Positions 34,722 to 44,273 of a stretch of 64,000 nt of DNA are shown here, in pieces. The notes under the pieces are model-generated. The model was not told the DNA's origin. It worked only from the letters and a program-made list of their open reading frames with translations, and did no database searches. The DNA is from Halomonas llamarensis. GTDB lineage: Bacteria > Pseudomonadota > Gammaproteobacteria > Pseudomonadales > Halomonadaceae. Made by a program: the position numbers and the translations under genes. Location: the NCBI RefSeq assembly GCF_023555005.1, contig NZ_JAMJPJ010000003.1:1-64000 (forward strand), in the 5' to 3' direction. Within the stretch, counting starts at the first letter, position 1. Each line of letters opens with the position of its first letter.

Positions 34722-35294
34722 CTACTGGTTTTCTGGGTCTGAGTGCTCAGACGGGATGGGGTTAGCAACACCATCGCCATTGGCTTGGCGACGCTTTTCG
34801 TTAATTTCCGCAGAAGGATTGTCCTGCGCTTTGACTTCAAGAGCCTCACTTAGCGTGAGCGAGAAGCTACGTCCCGAGGACGTGACGCATTCGTCTTTAT
34901 CGCAAGTGAGACCATATTGACCATCGCTGTCATATGCACTGGCGCTGATAGCGCCTGAAAAAATGGCGCTGTCAGCGTTATCTGTCTCAATGCAAGTGAC
35001 ATCGTGCGCGGTGATGCGCAAACGATCATCCGACATTTGAGCATCGCCAATCAAGACGCAATACTCGGGTAGCACGTGTGATGCATCGCTGTAATGGCTT
35101 GGCCTTAAAAGAATGCTTTCCTTGCGCGATTCCCCGTCGCTGAAAGCGATAGCGTCAACGAGCTCTACCCCAATAGTGGCGTTATCGGGCAGCGATAGGG
35201 TGTCTTCGGCGGCATAAAGCGGCAATGCCAAAAGCGGTGTGGCCAGTGCGGCGAACCAAGTGGTTGTCAACCTTAAAGACGATCTAAACGACAT
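34722..35294 (-). CDS. Secreted protein of unknown function with two Cys pairs
   Basis: The 190-residue protein has a signal peptide (SFRSSLRLTTTWFAALATPLLALPLYA, cleavage near residue 29). The mature part contains EYCVLIGDAQMSDDRLRITAHDVTCIE and LTCDKDECVTSS, with four cysteines likely to form disulphides in the periplasm, and a polar C-terminus. The layout of a cysteine, a Gly-rich turn, S-D/E-R-L and a following cysteine is reminiscent of the periplasmic part of TraB/TrbI-type proteins, but no conjugation gene is near and the likeness is weak. The start at 35294 follows GAGAGCCCGTT; the longer frame up to 35357 adds an unlikely N-terminus. It converges on srkA. Confidence 0.6.
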   Translation of the reverse strand: MSFRSSLRLTTTWFAALATPLLALPLYAAEDTLSLPDNATIGVELVDAIAFSDGESRKESILLRPSHYSDASHVLPEYCVLIGDAQMSDDRLRITAHDVTCIETDNADSAIFSGAISASAYDSDGQYGLTCDKDECVTSSGRSFSLTLSEALEVKAQDNPSAEINEKRRQANGDGVANPIPSEHSDPENQ

Positions 35295-35691
35295 AACGGG
35301 CTCTCGCTGAATGAATAAGATATTACTGATGAATTGTGGCAAAAACGTCATCAGCAACGTATTGACTCGCTAATGTAATTATAACACAGCGTCAATCGCC
35401 CGTGATGCGCCAGCGTGGCACTCTGCCACAGGGGGGATGAGTGCGATAGAATAGACCCAATCTAAGTTTTTAATTGTACAATTATTGTTTGAAGTATACA
35501 TTTTGCATTGAATTTTGCTGTGAGTGAGCTGCTAAGAGTGACTCGCTTGCAAGGTGGCATCAACGCCTTGACGCGAGTGTCGTCGTGGCTAGGTAGTCAC
35601 AATAAATGAGCATTAATTCTCCTGACCGGCTGGCTTAGTAACAGATAAATTTAAGTGCCAGAGCGAACCGTATTTAAACACGAGGCTGAAC
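35295..35691. other. Intergenic region upstream of folE
   Basis: Nearly 400 bases separate the divergent secreted-protein gene and folE. The AT-rich centre holds a perfect 12-base palindrome AATTGTACAATT (35472-35483) and a weak promoter candidate (TTGTAC with TATACA 15 bases later). That would leave a folE leader of almost 190 bases. No open frame, riboswitch or RNA was recognised. Confidence 0.4.
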
Positions 35692-36243
35692 ATGACCGAT
35701 GATATTGCCCATCACTATCGCCAAATCATTCAGCAGTTAGGCGAAGATCCCGACCGCGAAGGGCTGCGCGATACACCTAAGCGTGCTGCTAAGGCCATGC
35801 AGTTTCTCAATGCGGGTTACCAACAGTCGCTGGAAGATATTGTTAACGGGGCAGTGTTTGAATCGCAAACCGACGAAATGGTGTTAGTGAAAGATATCGA
35901 ACTCTATTCGATGTGTGAGCATCATCTATTGCCTTTTATTGGTAAATGCCACATTGCCTACCTACCTAGTGGCAACGTATTGGGGCTTTCGAAGTTTGCT
36001 CGAATCGTCGACATGTTTGCCCGTCGGATGCAGATTCAGGAGAACTTGACTCGCCAAATAGCGGAAGCGGTTCAACAAGTGACCCAAGCGCGCGGCGTGG
36101 CGGTGGTGGTGGAAGCTAGACACTTATGCATGATGATGCGCGGTGTTGAAAAGCAAAATTCCAGCATGACGACGTCGGTGATGCTAGGTGATTTCCGTGA
36201 GAATCAGGCCACACGCCAAGAGTTCCTTATGCTTATAAGTTAG
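35692..36243 (+). CDS. folE: GTP cyclohydrolase I
   Basis: The 183-residue protein is type IA GTP cyclohydrolase: [20 protein letters not shown], the zinc-binding [43 protein letters not shown], and the second cysteine in [17 protein letters not shown]. It turns GTP into dihydroneopterin triphosphate, first step to folate and tetrahydropterin. The zinc ligands (Cys, His, Cys) are intact. It stands alone. The tetrahydropterin link to phhB at 5.8-6.1 kb is biochemical only; they are 30 kb apart. Confidence 0.96.
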   Translation: MTDDIAHHYRQIIQQLGEDPDREGLRDTPKRAAKAMQFLNAGYQQSLEDIVNGAVFESQTDEMVLVKDIELYSMCEHHLLPFIGKCHIAYLPSGNVLGLSKFARIVDMFARRMQIQENLTRQIAEAVQQVTQARGVAVVVEARHLCMMMRGVEKQNSSMTTSVMLGDFRENQATRQEFLMLIS

Positions 36244-36373
36244 ATAAGATAAGCGGTGGCATGGGTTCTTTAACGCGCAAAATTGTCTCCTCAAGTTGGT
36301 CAAATGAGGCGTTTCGTCTTAGCATGAAGTTCATCCTTTATTCGTGCGGCCATTATTTGGTCAGGAGTTTGAC

Positions 36374-37831
36374 ATGGAAGCGCTAAAAGAAACCCATCTT
36401 TATTGCCCATTCGCCTATATCGACGGCAGCTGGGTGGCGGCTGATAGCGGTGAGCAGATCAATGTGTATAATCCTGCAACCCAAGAGTTAGTCGGCGATA
36501 TGCCACGCCTAGGTAAAGCAGAAACGCTACGGGCGGTGGATGCCGCCGATGCTGCTTTGCCTGCTTGGCGTTCGCTGACGGCACAAGAGCGCGCAGATCT
36601 GTTGTTAAAGTGGCATGATTTAATGCTGGAGCATCAGCAAGATTTAGCCATGTTGATGACCTTTGAGCAGGGTAAGCCGCTGAAAGAGGCAGAAGGCGAA
36701 ATTGCGTATGCAGCCAGCTTTTTGCGCTGGTTCGCAGAAGAAGCGCGTCGCGTCTATGGTGAGACAATTCCTTCGGCAAAGGCCAGCCAGCGCATTGTTG
36801 TGACTAAACAGCCAGTGGGCGTCGTGGGGGCGATTACACCGTGGAACTTCCCGGCGGCAATGATCACCCGAAAAGCCGGGGCTGCTCTGGCCGCTGGTTG
36901 TACGATTGTTGTAAAGCCTGCGAGCCAAACCCCGTTTTCGGCGACTGCGTTAGCGCTTCTGGCTGAGCGTGCAGGGATTCCGCGCGGTGTGTTTAACGTG
37001 GTACCTGGTCAAGCATCTGAAATCGCCGCGGCGCTAACGCAATCCCCAAAAGTGCGTAAAATCACTTTCACCGGTTCTACCGATGTCGGGCGCAAGCTGA
37101 TGGCCCAAGCGGCTGAGCACATACAAAAAATATCCCTAGAGCTAGGCGGCAACGCACCATTTATTGTGTTTGAAGATGCCGACTTGGATGCTGCGGTTGA
37201 AGGTGCGATGGCGGCTAAGTTTCGTAATGCCGGGCAAACGTGTGTGTGCACCAACCGCTTTTTAGTTCAATCCAGCGTCGTTAACGCTTTCTGTGAAAAG
37301 CTGGCGGTTGCCATGAACAGTGAACTACATGTCGGAGATGGCAGTAAGCCCAATATCAATATCGGGCCGCTGATTGATCATAACGCCGTCAAAAAAGTCA
37401 GTGAACACGTTCAAGACGCGGTAGACCGTGGCGCGGAGCTGCTGTTGGGTGGTCATCCGCACTCACTAGGCGGCAATTTCTTCTCGCCAACATTAATCAG
37501 TTTTGCGACCAGTGAAATGAAAGTCGCTAAAGAAGAAACTTTTGGCCCGCTGGCGGCCGTGTTTCCTTTTGATGATGAAGAAACCGCTATTACCATGGCG
37601 AATGATACCGAATATGGCTTAGCCTCCTATTTCTACTCACGCGATTTAGCGCGTGTGTGGCGTGTCTCCGAGGCATTGGAATACGGTATGGTCGGCGTCA
37701 ACACCGGTTTGATCTCGAATGCAGCGGCACCCTTTGGCGGTGTTAAAGCCTCGGGTTTAGGCCGTGAAGGCGGGCATCAAGGGTTAGACGAGTTCCTGGA
37801 GACCAAATACGTGTGTATTGATTTGGGATGA
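36374..37831 (+). CDS. gabD: Succinate-semialdehyde dehydrogenase [NAD(P)+]
   Basis: The 485-residue aldehyde dehydrogenase matches GabD: GAITPWNFPAAMITRKAGAALAAGCTIVVKPA, ITFTGSTDVGRKLM, general-base ISLELGGNAPFIVFEDAD, and catalytic Cys in FRNAGQTCVCTNRF (with the neighbouring cysteine seen in redox-regulated GabD), plus the C-terminal YGMVGVNTGLISNAAAPFGGVKASGLGREGG. It oxidises succinate semialdehyde to succinate in GABA catabolism; related semialdehydes are possible. The start at 36374 is set by AGGAG six bases upstream. No GABA transaminase (gabT) gene is adjacent. It ends in a strong terminator shared with purH. Confidence 0.9.
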   Translation: MEALKETHLYCPFAYIDGSWVAADSGEQINVYNPATQELVGDMPRLGKAETLRAVDAADAALPAWRSLTAQERADLLLKWHDLMLEHQQDLAMLMTFEQGKPLKEAEGEIAYAASFLRWFAEEARRVYGETIPSAKASQRIVVTKQPVGVVGAITPWNFPAAMITRKAGAALAAGCTIVVKPASQTPFSATALALLAERAGIPRGVFNVVPGQASEIAAALTQSPKVRKITFTGSTDVGRKLMAQAAEHIQKISLELGGNAPFIVFEDADLDAAVEGAMAAKFRNAGQTCVCTNRFLVQSSVVNAFCEKLAVAMNSELHVGDGSKPNINIGPLIDHNAVKKVSEHVQDAVDRGAELLLGGHPHSLGGNFFSPTLISFATSEMKVAKEETFGPLAAVFPFDDEETAITMANDTEYGLASYFYSRDLARVWRVSEALEYGMVGVNTGLISNAAAPFGGVKASGLGREGGHQGLDEFLETKYVCIDLG

Positions 37832-37876
37832 CCCGCCCCCACATTGCCGAACTCTGATGGGTAGGTAGAGCACAAA

Positions 37877-37906
37877 AAACCAGCGGTACATAGCCGCTGG
37901 TTTTTG
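37877..37906. terminator. Bidirectional terminator between gabD and purH
   Basis: ACCAGCGG (37879-37886) pairs with CCGCTGGT (37894-37901) around a seven-base loop, with A-rich and T-rich flanks on either side, so it can serve gabD (plus) and purH (minus). Confidence 0.8.
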
Positions 37907-37935
37907 TTTGCCGGTGGCATTAGCCAGCCAAACCG

Positions 37936-39516
37936 TCAGTGGCGAAAGTGACGCATACCGGTGAATACCATCGCAATACCCGCTTCATTGGCGGCATCGA
38001 TAACTTCTTGATCGCGCATTGAGCCGCCTGGTTGAATCACCGCGGTGATACCGGCTGCCGCTGCAGCATCAATGCCGTCGCGGAAAGGAAAAAACGCGTC
38101 AGACGCCATGATGGACCCCGGCACAGAGAGGCCTTCATCCGCGGCTTTAATGCCGGCGATTTTGGCTGAGTAGACACGGCTCATTTGTCCCGCACCGACT
38201 CCAATGGTTTGCCCCTCTTTGGCATAGACAATGGCGTTGGATTTGACAAATTTCGCTACCCGCCAAGCAAAGGCAAGGTCGCGCAACTCTTGCTCGCTTG
38301 GCTCGCGCTCACTAACGACGGTGAGTTCCTCTCGGCCGACCATGCCATGATCGCGCTCTTGTACCAGCAATCCGCCGTTAACACGCTTGTAGTCGAGCGC
38401 TGGCTGAGTTTTGCTTGGCCAGTGGTCGCTAACGTCGAGTAGGCGCACATTCTTCTTTGTGGCGACAATGGTCGCCACTTCATCGCTAACCCCGGGCGCA
38501 ATAATCACTTCCACAAACTGGCGATCAATAATCGCTTGCGCAGTGTCGGCATCAAGTGGCGTATTGAAGGCAATGATGCCGCCGAAAGCACTGGTAGGGT
38601 CGGTTGCAAAGGCTTTGTCATACGCTTCAAGCGCGGTTTGGCCAACGGCAACACCGCAAGGGTTGGCGTGTTTAACGATAACGCAGGCGGTATCATCAAA
38701 GGCTTTAACACACTCAAAGGCGGCGTCAGTGTCAGCGACATTGTTGAACGAAAGCGGTTTGCCTTGCAGGATGCGGGCGGTGGCCACATTCGGCTCTTGG
38801 GTGTCCGGCTCGACGTAAAACGCCGCGTTTTGATGCGGATTTTCACCGTAGCGCATGTCCTGTTTTTTCTGCAGCTGTCGGTTGAATGTGCGCGGGAACT
38901 GCGAATCAGCGTCGCTGACCTGACGGCCAAGATAGTCGGCAATAGCGCCATCGTAGCCAGCCGTGTGTTCAAAGGCTTTAACGGCTAGGTCAAAGCGAGT
39001 GGCTTGACTGACGTGGCCGCCATGCGCCGTTAACTCACCGAGTACGCGCGCGTAGTCATCCGTATTGACGACAATGGTTGTGAAGGCGTGGTTCTTAGCG
39101 CAGGCCCGGACCATGGCCGGGCCACCGATATCAATATTTTCGATGGCATCTTCTAGCGTGCAGTCTGCTTTACTCACGGTGGCCGCAAAGGGGTAAAGAT
39201 TGACCACCACCATATCGATAGGAGAAATGTCGTTCTCTGCCATGACCGCATCGTCCTGCCCGCGACGCCCTAAAATACCGCCATGAATTTTCGGGTGCAG
39301 CGTTTTGACGCGGCCGTCCATAATTTCAGGAAAACCGGTATGCTCAGAAACTTCTGTAACCGCAATACCATTCTTTTGCAGCAGGCGGAAGGTACCCCCG
39401 GTCGAAAGTAGCTCAACGCCTTGGTCGCTTAAACCGCGCGCGAAGTCGACAATGCCGGTTTTATCAGACACGCTTAATAAAGCGCGACGAACGGGGGTTG
39501 CAGTGCTATCAGCCAT
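37936..39516 (-). CDS. purH: Bifunctional AICAR formyltransferase/IMP cyclohydrolase
   Basis: The 526-residue protein has the N-terminal IMP cyclohydrolase domain ([42 protein letters not shown]) and the C-terminal AICAR transformylase domain ([45 protein letters not shown], and [12 protein letters not shown]). It performs the last two steps of IMP synthesis. The start at 39516 gives the standard family length; 33 extra in-frame codons upstream are not conserved and overlap the fis terminator. In Pseudomonas purD follows purH; here a terminator and gabD follow instead. Confidence 0.96.
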   Translation of the reverse strand: MADSTATPVRRALLSVSDKTGIVDFARGLSDQGVELLSTGGTFRLLQKNGIAVTEVSEHTGFPEIMDGRVKTLHPKIHGGILGRRGQDDAVMAENDISPIDMVVVNLYPFAATVSKADCTLEDAIENIDIGGPAMVRACAKNHAFTTIVVNTDDYARVLGELTAHGGHVSQATRFDLAVKAFEHTAGYDGAIADYLGRQVSDADSQFPRTFNRQLQKKQDMRYGENPHQNAAFYVEPDTQEPNVATARILQGKPLSFNNVADTDAAFECVKAFDDTACVIVKHANPCGVAVGQTALEAYDKAFATDPTSAFGGIIAFNTPLDADTAQAIIDRQFVEVIIAPGVSDEVATIVATKKNVRLLDVSDHWPSKTQPALDYKRVNGGLLVQERDHGMVGREELTVVSEREPSEQELRDLAFAWRVAKFVKSNAIVYAKEGQTIGVGAGQMSRVYSAKIAGIKAADEGLSVPGSIMASDAFFPFRDGIDAAAAAGITAVIQPGGSMRDQEVIDAANEAGIAMVFTGMRHFRH

Positions 39517-39556
39517 GGGTGTGCTCACGTTGGGGATCGGGTCATTAAAAACAGCA

Positions 39557-39576
39557 ACGCCCCGGTTAAGGGGCGT
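39557..39576 (-). terminator. Hairpin overlapping the end of fis
   Basis: ACGCCCC (39557-39563) and GGGGCGT (39570-39576) pair perfectly around a six-base loop that contains the fis stop codon (39566-39568). On the minus strand TGCTGTTTTTA follows. It may terminate fis transcripts or partly insulate purH. Confidence 0.55.
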
Positions 39577-39919
39577 CACCTTCAAGAAGGCCTGAGTCTT
39601 TCTCAAGCAGGCCATAGCATTTCAGTTTTTTGCGCAGGGTGCCGCGGTTTAAGCCGAGCAAGGTGGCAGCGCGCGTCTGGTTGCCTTCGGCATACGCCAT
39701 TACCGACGACAAAAGCGGCGCTTCGACCTCCGCCATCACCATGGCATAAAGGTCGGTGGTGTCGCCGCCGTCAAGGTGTTCAAAGTAGCGTTGCATGGAG
39801 ACTTCAACGGCTTCACGCAGCGGTTGTGGCGCTGATGTCGGCGCATCGCCTGTAGGCTCAGAAGCCGATAACGTTGAGTGATTTGCAGGGAGCTGGGATA
39901 AAAGATCGCGTTCACTCAT
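39566..39919 (-). CDS. fis: DNA-binding protein Fis
   Basis: The 117-residue protein has an N-terminal variable arm of about 30 residues, then the Fis dimerisation region ([19 protein letters not shown]) and the C-terminal helix-turn-helix [26 protein letters not shown], nearly invariant in gammaproteobacteria. Fis bends DNA at rRNA promoters, recombination sites and the origin. It follows dusB with a four-base overlap, the conserved dusB-fis pair. It is longer than E. coli Fis (98 residues) because of the extra N-terminus. Confidence 0.96.
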   Translation of the reverse strand: MSERDLLSQLPANHSTLSASEPTGDAPTSAPQPLREAVEVSMQRYFEHLDGGDTTDLYAMVMAEVEAPLLSSVMAYAEGNQTRAATLLGLNRGTLRKKLKCYGLLEKDSGLLEGDAP

Positions 39920-40968
39920 GCGGCATGGCTTCCTTTAACAAAAAGACGCGCGCTGGCATCGCAAGCCATCGCGTCATTGATCCATTCAAATTGGGACTCG
40001 AGCGACTCTAGTGCATTAAATTGGCGTTTCAGCGAACGCTGCTCGGTATCGTTAAAGCGTGTATCGGCACAGATATACCAGCCGATGTGTTTGCGGGCGA
40101 TTTTTGGCCCCATCACGTGACCGTAAAAGCCGTGAAGTGCCGATAAATGCTCGCTCAGCACCGCGCGTCGCTCGCTAAGCGTTGGCGCAGGCAAGTGTTG
40201 GCCATGTGCCAAAAAGTGGGTGATTTGCTGAAAAATCCACGGATTACCTTGAGCGCCACGCCCGACCATCACCGCATCGGCTTGGGTATAATGAAGCACG
40301 TCGGCCGCTTTTGATGCACTGGTGATATCACCGTTAGCAAAGACGGGGATGTTAACGCGTGACTTGATATCGGCGATGGTGTCGTATTCGGCGTAGCCGT
40401 TGTAACGTTGCTGACGATGGCGACCATGCACGGCAAGCGCTTGAATGCCGGCATCTTCAGCAATTTTCGCGATGCGCACGGCGTTATTGCTCTCGGCGCA
40501 CCAGCCGGTGCGGATCTTCAGCGTCACCGGAATATCGACCGCCGCAACAACGGCGTTCACAATCGAAGCAACGAGGGTTTCATCACGCAAAAGCGCCGAT
40601 CCAGCGGCTTTGTTGCATACCTTCTTCGCCGGACACCCCATATTGATGTCGATGACCTCGGCGCCAAGTGCGGCGTTTAGATGGGCGGCTTCAGCAAGCA
40701 TGCGCGCGTCTCCACCGGCAATTTGTACCACACGGGGCGAAGGTTCGCCGCTGTGGTCCATGCGCTGTTGAGATTTGCGCGTATGCCAGAGGCTGGGGTC
40801 TGAGGTGACCATTTCGCCAACGACCCAGCCAGCGCCCAAGCGCCGACACAGCTGGCGAAAAGGACGGTCGGTTACCCCTGCCATAGGCGCTAAAATGGCG
40901 CGATTCGTTAGCGTATGGTTGCCAATCGACGGCAGTGGTGAGCATGAGTTTATGGCATTACGTGTCAT
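39916..40968 (-). CDS. dusB: tRNA-dihydrouridine synthase B
   Basis: The 350-residue TIM-barrel flavoenzyme has ILAPMAGVTDRPFRQLCRRLGAG, the catalytic Cys in DINMGCPAKKVCNKAAGSAL, VTLKIRTGW, ALAVHGRHRQQRYNG and the FMN-phosphate segment FANGDI...VMVGRGAQGNPWIF. It reduces specific uridines in the D-loop of tRNA with NADPH. Start is at 40968; its stop overlaps the start of fis by four bases (ATGA), the gammaproteobacterial dusB-fis arrangement. Confidence 0.96.
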   Translation of the reverse strand: MTRNAINSCSPLPSIGNHTLTNRAILAPMAGVTDRPFRQLCRRLGAGWVVGEMVTSDPSLWHTRKSQQRMDHSGEPSPRVVQIAGGDARMLAEAAHLNAALGAEVIDINMGCPAKKVCNKAAGSALLRDETLVASIVNAVVAAVDIPVTLKIRTGWCAESNNAVRIAKIAEDAGIQALAVHGRHRQQRYNGYAEYDTIADIKSRVNIPVFANGDITSASKAADVLHYTQADAVMVGRGAQGNPWIFQQITHFLAHGQHLPAPTLSERRAVLSEHLSALHGFYGHVMGPKIARKHIGWYICADTRFNDTEQRSLKRQFNALESLESQFEWINDAMACDASARLFVKGSHAA

Positions 40969-41065
40969 AGCATTGCAGGTCGGGGCAGCGAGTCAGTGGC
41001 GAGAAGGGGACACATGATACGCCGACTCACCGCTAGGGTGAAGGCCGGCGTTCGTGATGGTAACG

Positions 41066-41977
41066 TTATCTCGCTCGCGTGCCGGTCAATCTCACCCAGC
41101 CTTCGCGCTGTTGGGGCGCGTGCATCTGAAGCCCTTGTGCTTGATAAGCTTCCTGCACTTCATCGGCCTGGTTGGCCAAAATACCCGAAAGGGCTAAGCG
41201 CCCACCGGGAGCAACATAACCCGCAATGGTCGCGGCCAATTCTACTAATGGGCCAGCGAGAATGTTAGCCGTTACCACGGGGTAGGTGCTAGCAGGTAAC
41301 TGTTCGGGGTAGTAAAGTGCGAGTTGCTGCGCTTCAATCGCGTTGCGCTCGGCGTTTTCGCGGCTGGCTTGAAGCGCTTGGGGATCGATATCGGTGGCAT
41401 CAGCGTTTACCGCGCCCAACTTTAGTGCGGCGATGGCGAGAATACCCGAGCCGCAGCCGACATCGAGTATTTTTTTGTTCGCTAGTTCGCCATTGACCGC
41501 CAAAGTATCTAGCCATTCAAGGCAAAGCGCGGTTGTTGGATGGGTGCCGGTACCAAAGGCAAGGCCAGGATCTAAAATGAGATTCACTGCACCCGGCTCT
41601 GGTGGTGCGTGCCAGCTCGGTACAATCCAGAGCCGCTCTCCCATCTGCAACGGGGTGAAATCGTCCATCCACTCGCGTTCCCAATCGCGGTCGGCAAGCA
41701 GCTCGTATTCGATCTCGGGGCACGGCTCGCCAGGTATCTGCTCCGCCCAGGCGGCGTGGATGCGCCCGAGCATGGCATCGATTTCTTCGAGGTCATCGTA
41801 AAGGCCGGTTAAAATCGTGTCTTGCCATAACGGCGTGGTGCCACGTTCCGGTTCAAACACCGGGTCATCGTGGGCATCCTGCAGGCCAATCGCGGTGGCT
41901 CCTTCGTTTAGCAAAAGTTCTTCAAGTAGCTCTGCTTGCTCTGGGGCTACGTGGGCTTTGAGTTGTAGCCAAGGCAT
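41066..41977 (-). CDS. prmA: Ribosomal protein L11 methyltransferase
   Basis: The 303-residue protein has the PrmA N-terminal substrate-binding domain (MPWLQLKAHVAPEQAELLEELL) and a class I SAM methyltransferase domain with LDPGLAFGTGTHPTTALCLEWL, ILDVGCGSGILAIAALKLG, and TANILAGPLVELA. It trimethylates L11. The start at 41977 is fixed by GGAG upstream and by alignment with the MPWxQL start; the longer frame is not conserved. It is followed by dusB-fis and preceded, across a terminator, by accC. Confidence 0.95.
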   Translation of the reverse strand: MPWLQLKAHVAPEQAELLEELLLNEGATAIGLQDAHDDPVFEPERGTTPLWQDTILTGLYDDLEEIDAMLGRIHAAWAEQIPGEPCPEIEYELLADRDWEREWMDDFTPLQMGERLWIVPSWHAPPEPGAVNLILDPGLAFGTGTHPTTALCLEWLDTLAVNGELANKKILDVGCGSGILAIAALKLGAVNADATDIDPQALQASRENAERNAIEAQQLALYYPEQLPASTYPVVTANILAGPLVELAATIAGYVAPGGRLALSGILANQADEVQEAYQAQGLQMHAPQQREGWVRLTGTRAR

Positions 41978-42043
41978 GATGCGGTCTCCACAAGGCGGGG
42001 AAGAATAAAAAAGTGGGTAATTAAGGCGAGTATCGGCATTAAA

Positions 42044-42075
42044 CAAAACGGGGTGGCATGGCCACCCCGTTTTAT
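42044..42075 (-). terminator. Terminator after accBC
   Basis: AAAACGGGGTGGC and GCCACCCCGTTTT pair perfectly around CAT/ATG, a 13-base-pair stem with T-rich sequence on both strands. It lies 20 bases after the accC stop and before prmA. Confidence 0.85.
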
Positions 42076-42095
42076 TGAACGCTTAGGGTAAATGA

Positions 42096-43433
42096 TTAGC
42101 CGAGTTTCTTTTCCAGGTAGTGGATGTTGACACCGCCTTGACGGAAGTAGCTATCCCGTACCAGGTCTTTTTGTAGATCAATATTGGTTTTGATGCCTTC
42201 CACGAGAAGCTCATCAAGCGCGTTGCGCATGCGTGTGAGCGCAATGTCACGATCCTCTCCCCACGTAATCAACTTACCAATAAGGGAATCGTAATACGGC
42301 GGCACGGTATAGCCGGTATACAGATGCGAATCCATCCTTACGCCCAAGCCGCCCGGGGCGTGGTAAAGCGAGACCTTGCCAGGAGAGGGCATGAACGTGC
42401 GCGAATCTTCGGCATTAATACGGCATTCAAACGCGTGTCCCCGTACCTTAACGTCGTCTTGTGTGATGGACATGGGGATGCCGGAGGCAATGCGCAGCTG
42501 CTCTTTGACGATATCCACGCCGGTCACCATCTCGGTTACCGGGTGTTCCACCTGTACGCGGGTGTTCATTTCAATAAAGAAGAAATCACCATCTTCGTAA
42601 AGGAACTCGAAGGTACCGGCACCACGGTAGTTAATTTCGAGGCAAGCATCTCGGCACGCGGCTAACACTTTGGCGCGTGCAGCTGGATCAATGCCTGGCG
42701 CTGGGGCTTCTTCGAGCACTTTTTGGTGGCGACGCTGCAACGAGCAGTCGCGGTCATACAGATGAATCGCGTGGCCCTGGCCGTCGGCGAGTACTTGGAC
42801 TTCTACGTGGCGCGGCTTTTCGAGAAATTTTTCCATGTATACCGTGCCATCGCCAAAAGACGAGTGCGCCTCGGTGCGCGTGACGTTGATCGCCGAGAGT
42901 AGGTGACCTTCGGTATGAACCACGCGCATGCCGCGCCCGCCACCGCCAGCGGCGGCTTTGATGATCACGGGGTAACCAACGCGTCGGGCGGTGGCGAGGT
43001 TAACCTCATCGTCATCACCCAGCGGGCCATCGGAGCCCGGTACGGTAGGAACCCCGGCTTTTTTCATCGCTTCAATCGCACTGACCTTATCACCCATCAG
43101 ACGAATGGTGTCAGCCCGTGGGCCAATGAAGGTGAAGCCTGAGCGCTCTACCTGCTCGGCAAAATTGGCGTTTTCGGAAAGAAAGCCGTAACCGGGATGT
43201 ATAGCGCTTGAGTCGGTGACTTCAGCCGCACTAATCAGCGCCGGGATATTAAGATAAGACTGCGCAGAAGAGGCTGGGCCTATACAAACGGCTTCATCCG
43301 CGAGGCGTACGTGCATGAGTTCGCGGTCGGCTTTGGAGTGTACCGCCACGGTTTTGATGCCCAATTCTTTGCAAGCGCGCAAAATGCGAAGGGCAATCTC
43401 GCCGCGGTTGGCGATAAGTACCTTGTCCAGCAT
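42096..43433 (-). CDS. accC: Biotin carboxylase subunit of acetyl-CoA carboxylase
   Basis: The 445-residue ATP-grasp enzyme has [21 protein letters not shown], the glycine-rich [33 protein letters not shown] and the metal/carboxylation sites [27 protein letters not shown]. It carboxylates the biotin on AccB with ATP and bicarbonate, the first step of malonyl-CoA synthesis. It is 30 bases downstream of accB, the standard accBC operon, and is followed by a strong terminator. Confidence 0.97.
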   Translation of the reverse strand: MLDKVLIANRGEIALRILRACKELGIKTVAVHSKADRELMHVRLADEAVCIGPASSAQSYLNIPALISAAEVTDSSAIHPGYGFLSENANFAEQVERSGFTFIGPRADTIRLMGDKVSAIEAMKKAGVPTVPGSDGPLGDDDEVNLATARRVGYPVIIKAAAGGGGRGMRVVHTEGHLLSAINVTRTEAHSSFGDGTVYMEKFLEKPRHVEVQVLADGQGHAIHLYDRDCSLQRRHQKVLEEAPAPGIDPAARAKVLAACRDACLEINYRGAGTFEFLYEDGDFFFIEMNTRVQVEHPVTEMVTGVDIVKEQLRIASGIPMSITQDDVKVRGHAFECRINAEDSRTFMPSPGKVSLYHAPGGLGVRMDSHLYTGYTVPPYYDSLIGKLITWGEDRDIALTRMRNALDELLVEGIKTNIDLQKDLVRDSYFRQGGVNIHYLEKKLG

Positions 43434-43463
43434 GGTGAGTCCACCCGTGTCAGAAAGAGAAGA

Positions 43464-43925
43464 TCAAGCAATCACGATCATGGGTTGATCAAATTCGACC
43501 GGCTCGCCGTCTTCCACGAGGATCGCCTCAATGACGCCATCGCCGTCGGCTTCAATCTGGTTCATCATCTTCATTGCTTCCACGATGCAGACGGTGTCAC
43601 CTTGCTTTACCGTGTCACCGACTTCGATGAAGGATTTTGCGCCCGGTGCCGGGCTGCGATAGAAGGTGCCCACCATGGGTGAGTTAACGGCTTCACCACG
43701 ATAGCTGACTCCCGCGTCTGCAGCCTCTTCGCTGGCTACCGGAACGGTGGCTTGCGGGGTGCTTACGGCTTGCGGGGCATATTGCGGCATCGGTTGCGTT
43801 GGCTGCTCGCTACCGTTGGGATGACGGCTGATGCGAACCGACTCTTCGCCTTCTTGGATTTCGATTTCGCTGATGTTTGATTCTTCCAGCAGCTCAATAA
43901 GTTTTTTGACTTTGCGAATATCCAT
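43464..43925 (-). CDS. accB: Biotin carboxyl carrier protein
   Basis: The 153-residue protein has an N-terminal helix ([32 protein letters not shown]), a Pro/Gln/Ala-rich linker, and a C-terminal biotinyl domain with the biotinylated lysine in [16 protein letters not shown]. It carries CO2 between AccC and AccAD. In E. coli and Pseudomonas aroQ often precedes accB; here 348 bases without a recognisable gene separate it from dsbD. Confidence 0.97.
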   Translation of the reverse strand: MDIRKVKKLIELLEESNISEIEIQEGEESVRISRHPNGSEQPTQPMPQYAPQAVSTPQATVPVASEEAADAGVSYRGEAVNSPMVGTFYRSPAPGAKSFIEVGDTVKQGDTVCIVEAMKMMNQIEADGDGVIEAILVEDGEPVEFDQPMIVIA

Positions 43926-44273
43926 GACATGGCCTTGTGTTTAAAGGTGGTAAATAAATGAAAGAGCAATAAGCGTGTAGATAAAAGGTAGCAACTAGCA
44001 GATGCACGAAGCGTATCATCGTCATGTCTGCTAGCGCAGTAAACCTGGGTCAAAATATAAGAGAACGCGACACGTTAGCGAACGTTACCTCTTTGTGAGC
44101 CATTTTAAGCGCTATATTTTGACCAATATGCGGTCGAGTTTGCCGAAAAAGGAAGGGCTTGTCCAGCACAGGCATCTACTATGCTAAGGAAGGGGTGTTT
44201 AAACAGATGTTTGACGACGTTCGCGGCATAAGGCGGACAGTTGATCAGTAAGCTCCGCCTTATCCTGCTTTTG
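43926..44273. other. Intergenic region between dsbD and accB
   Basis: This 348-base region holds no recognisable gene. It must contain the accB promoter. A 62-codon frame inside it on the minus strand shows no domain and no ribosome-binding site and is not called. No trace of aroQ, which occupies this position in many relatives, was found by reading the frames. Confidence 0.55.
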
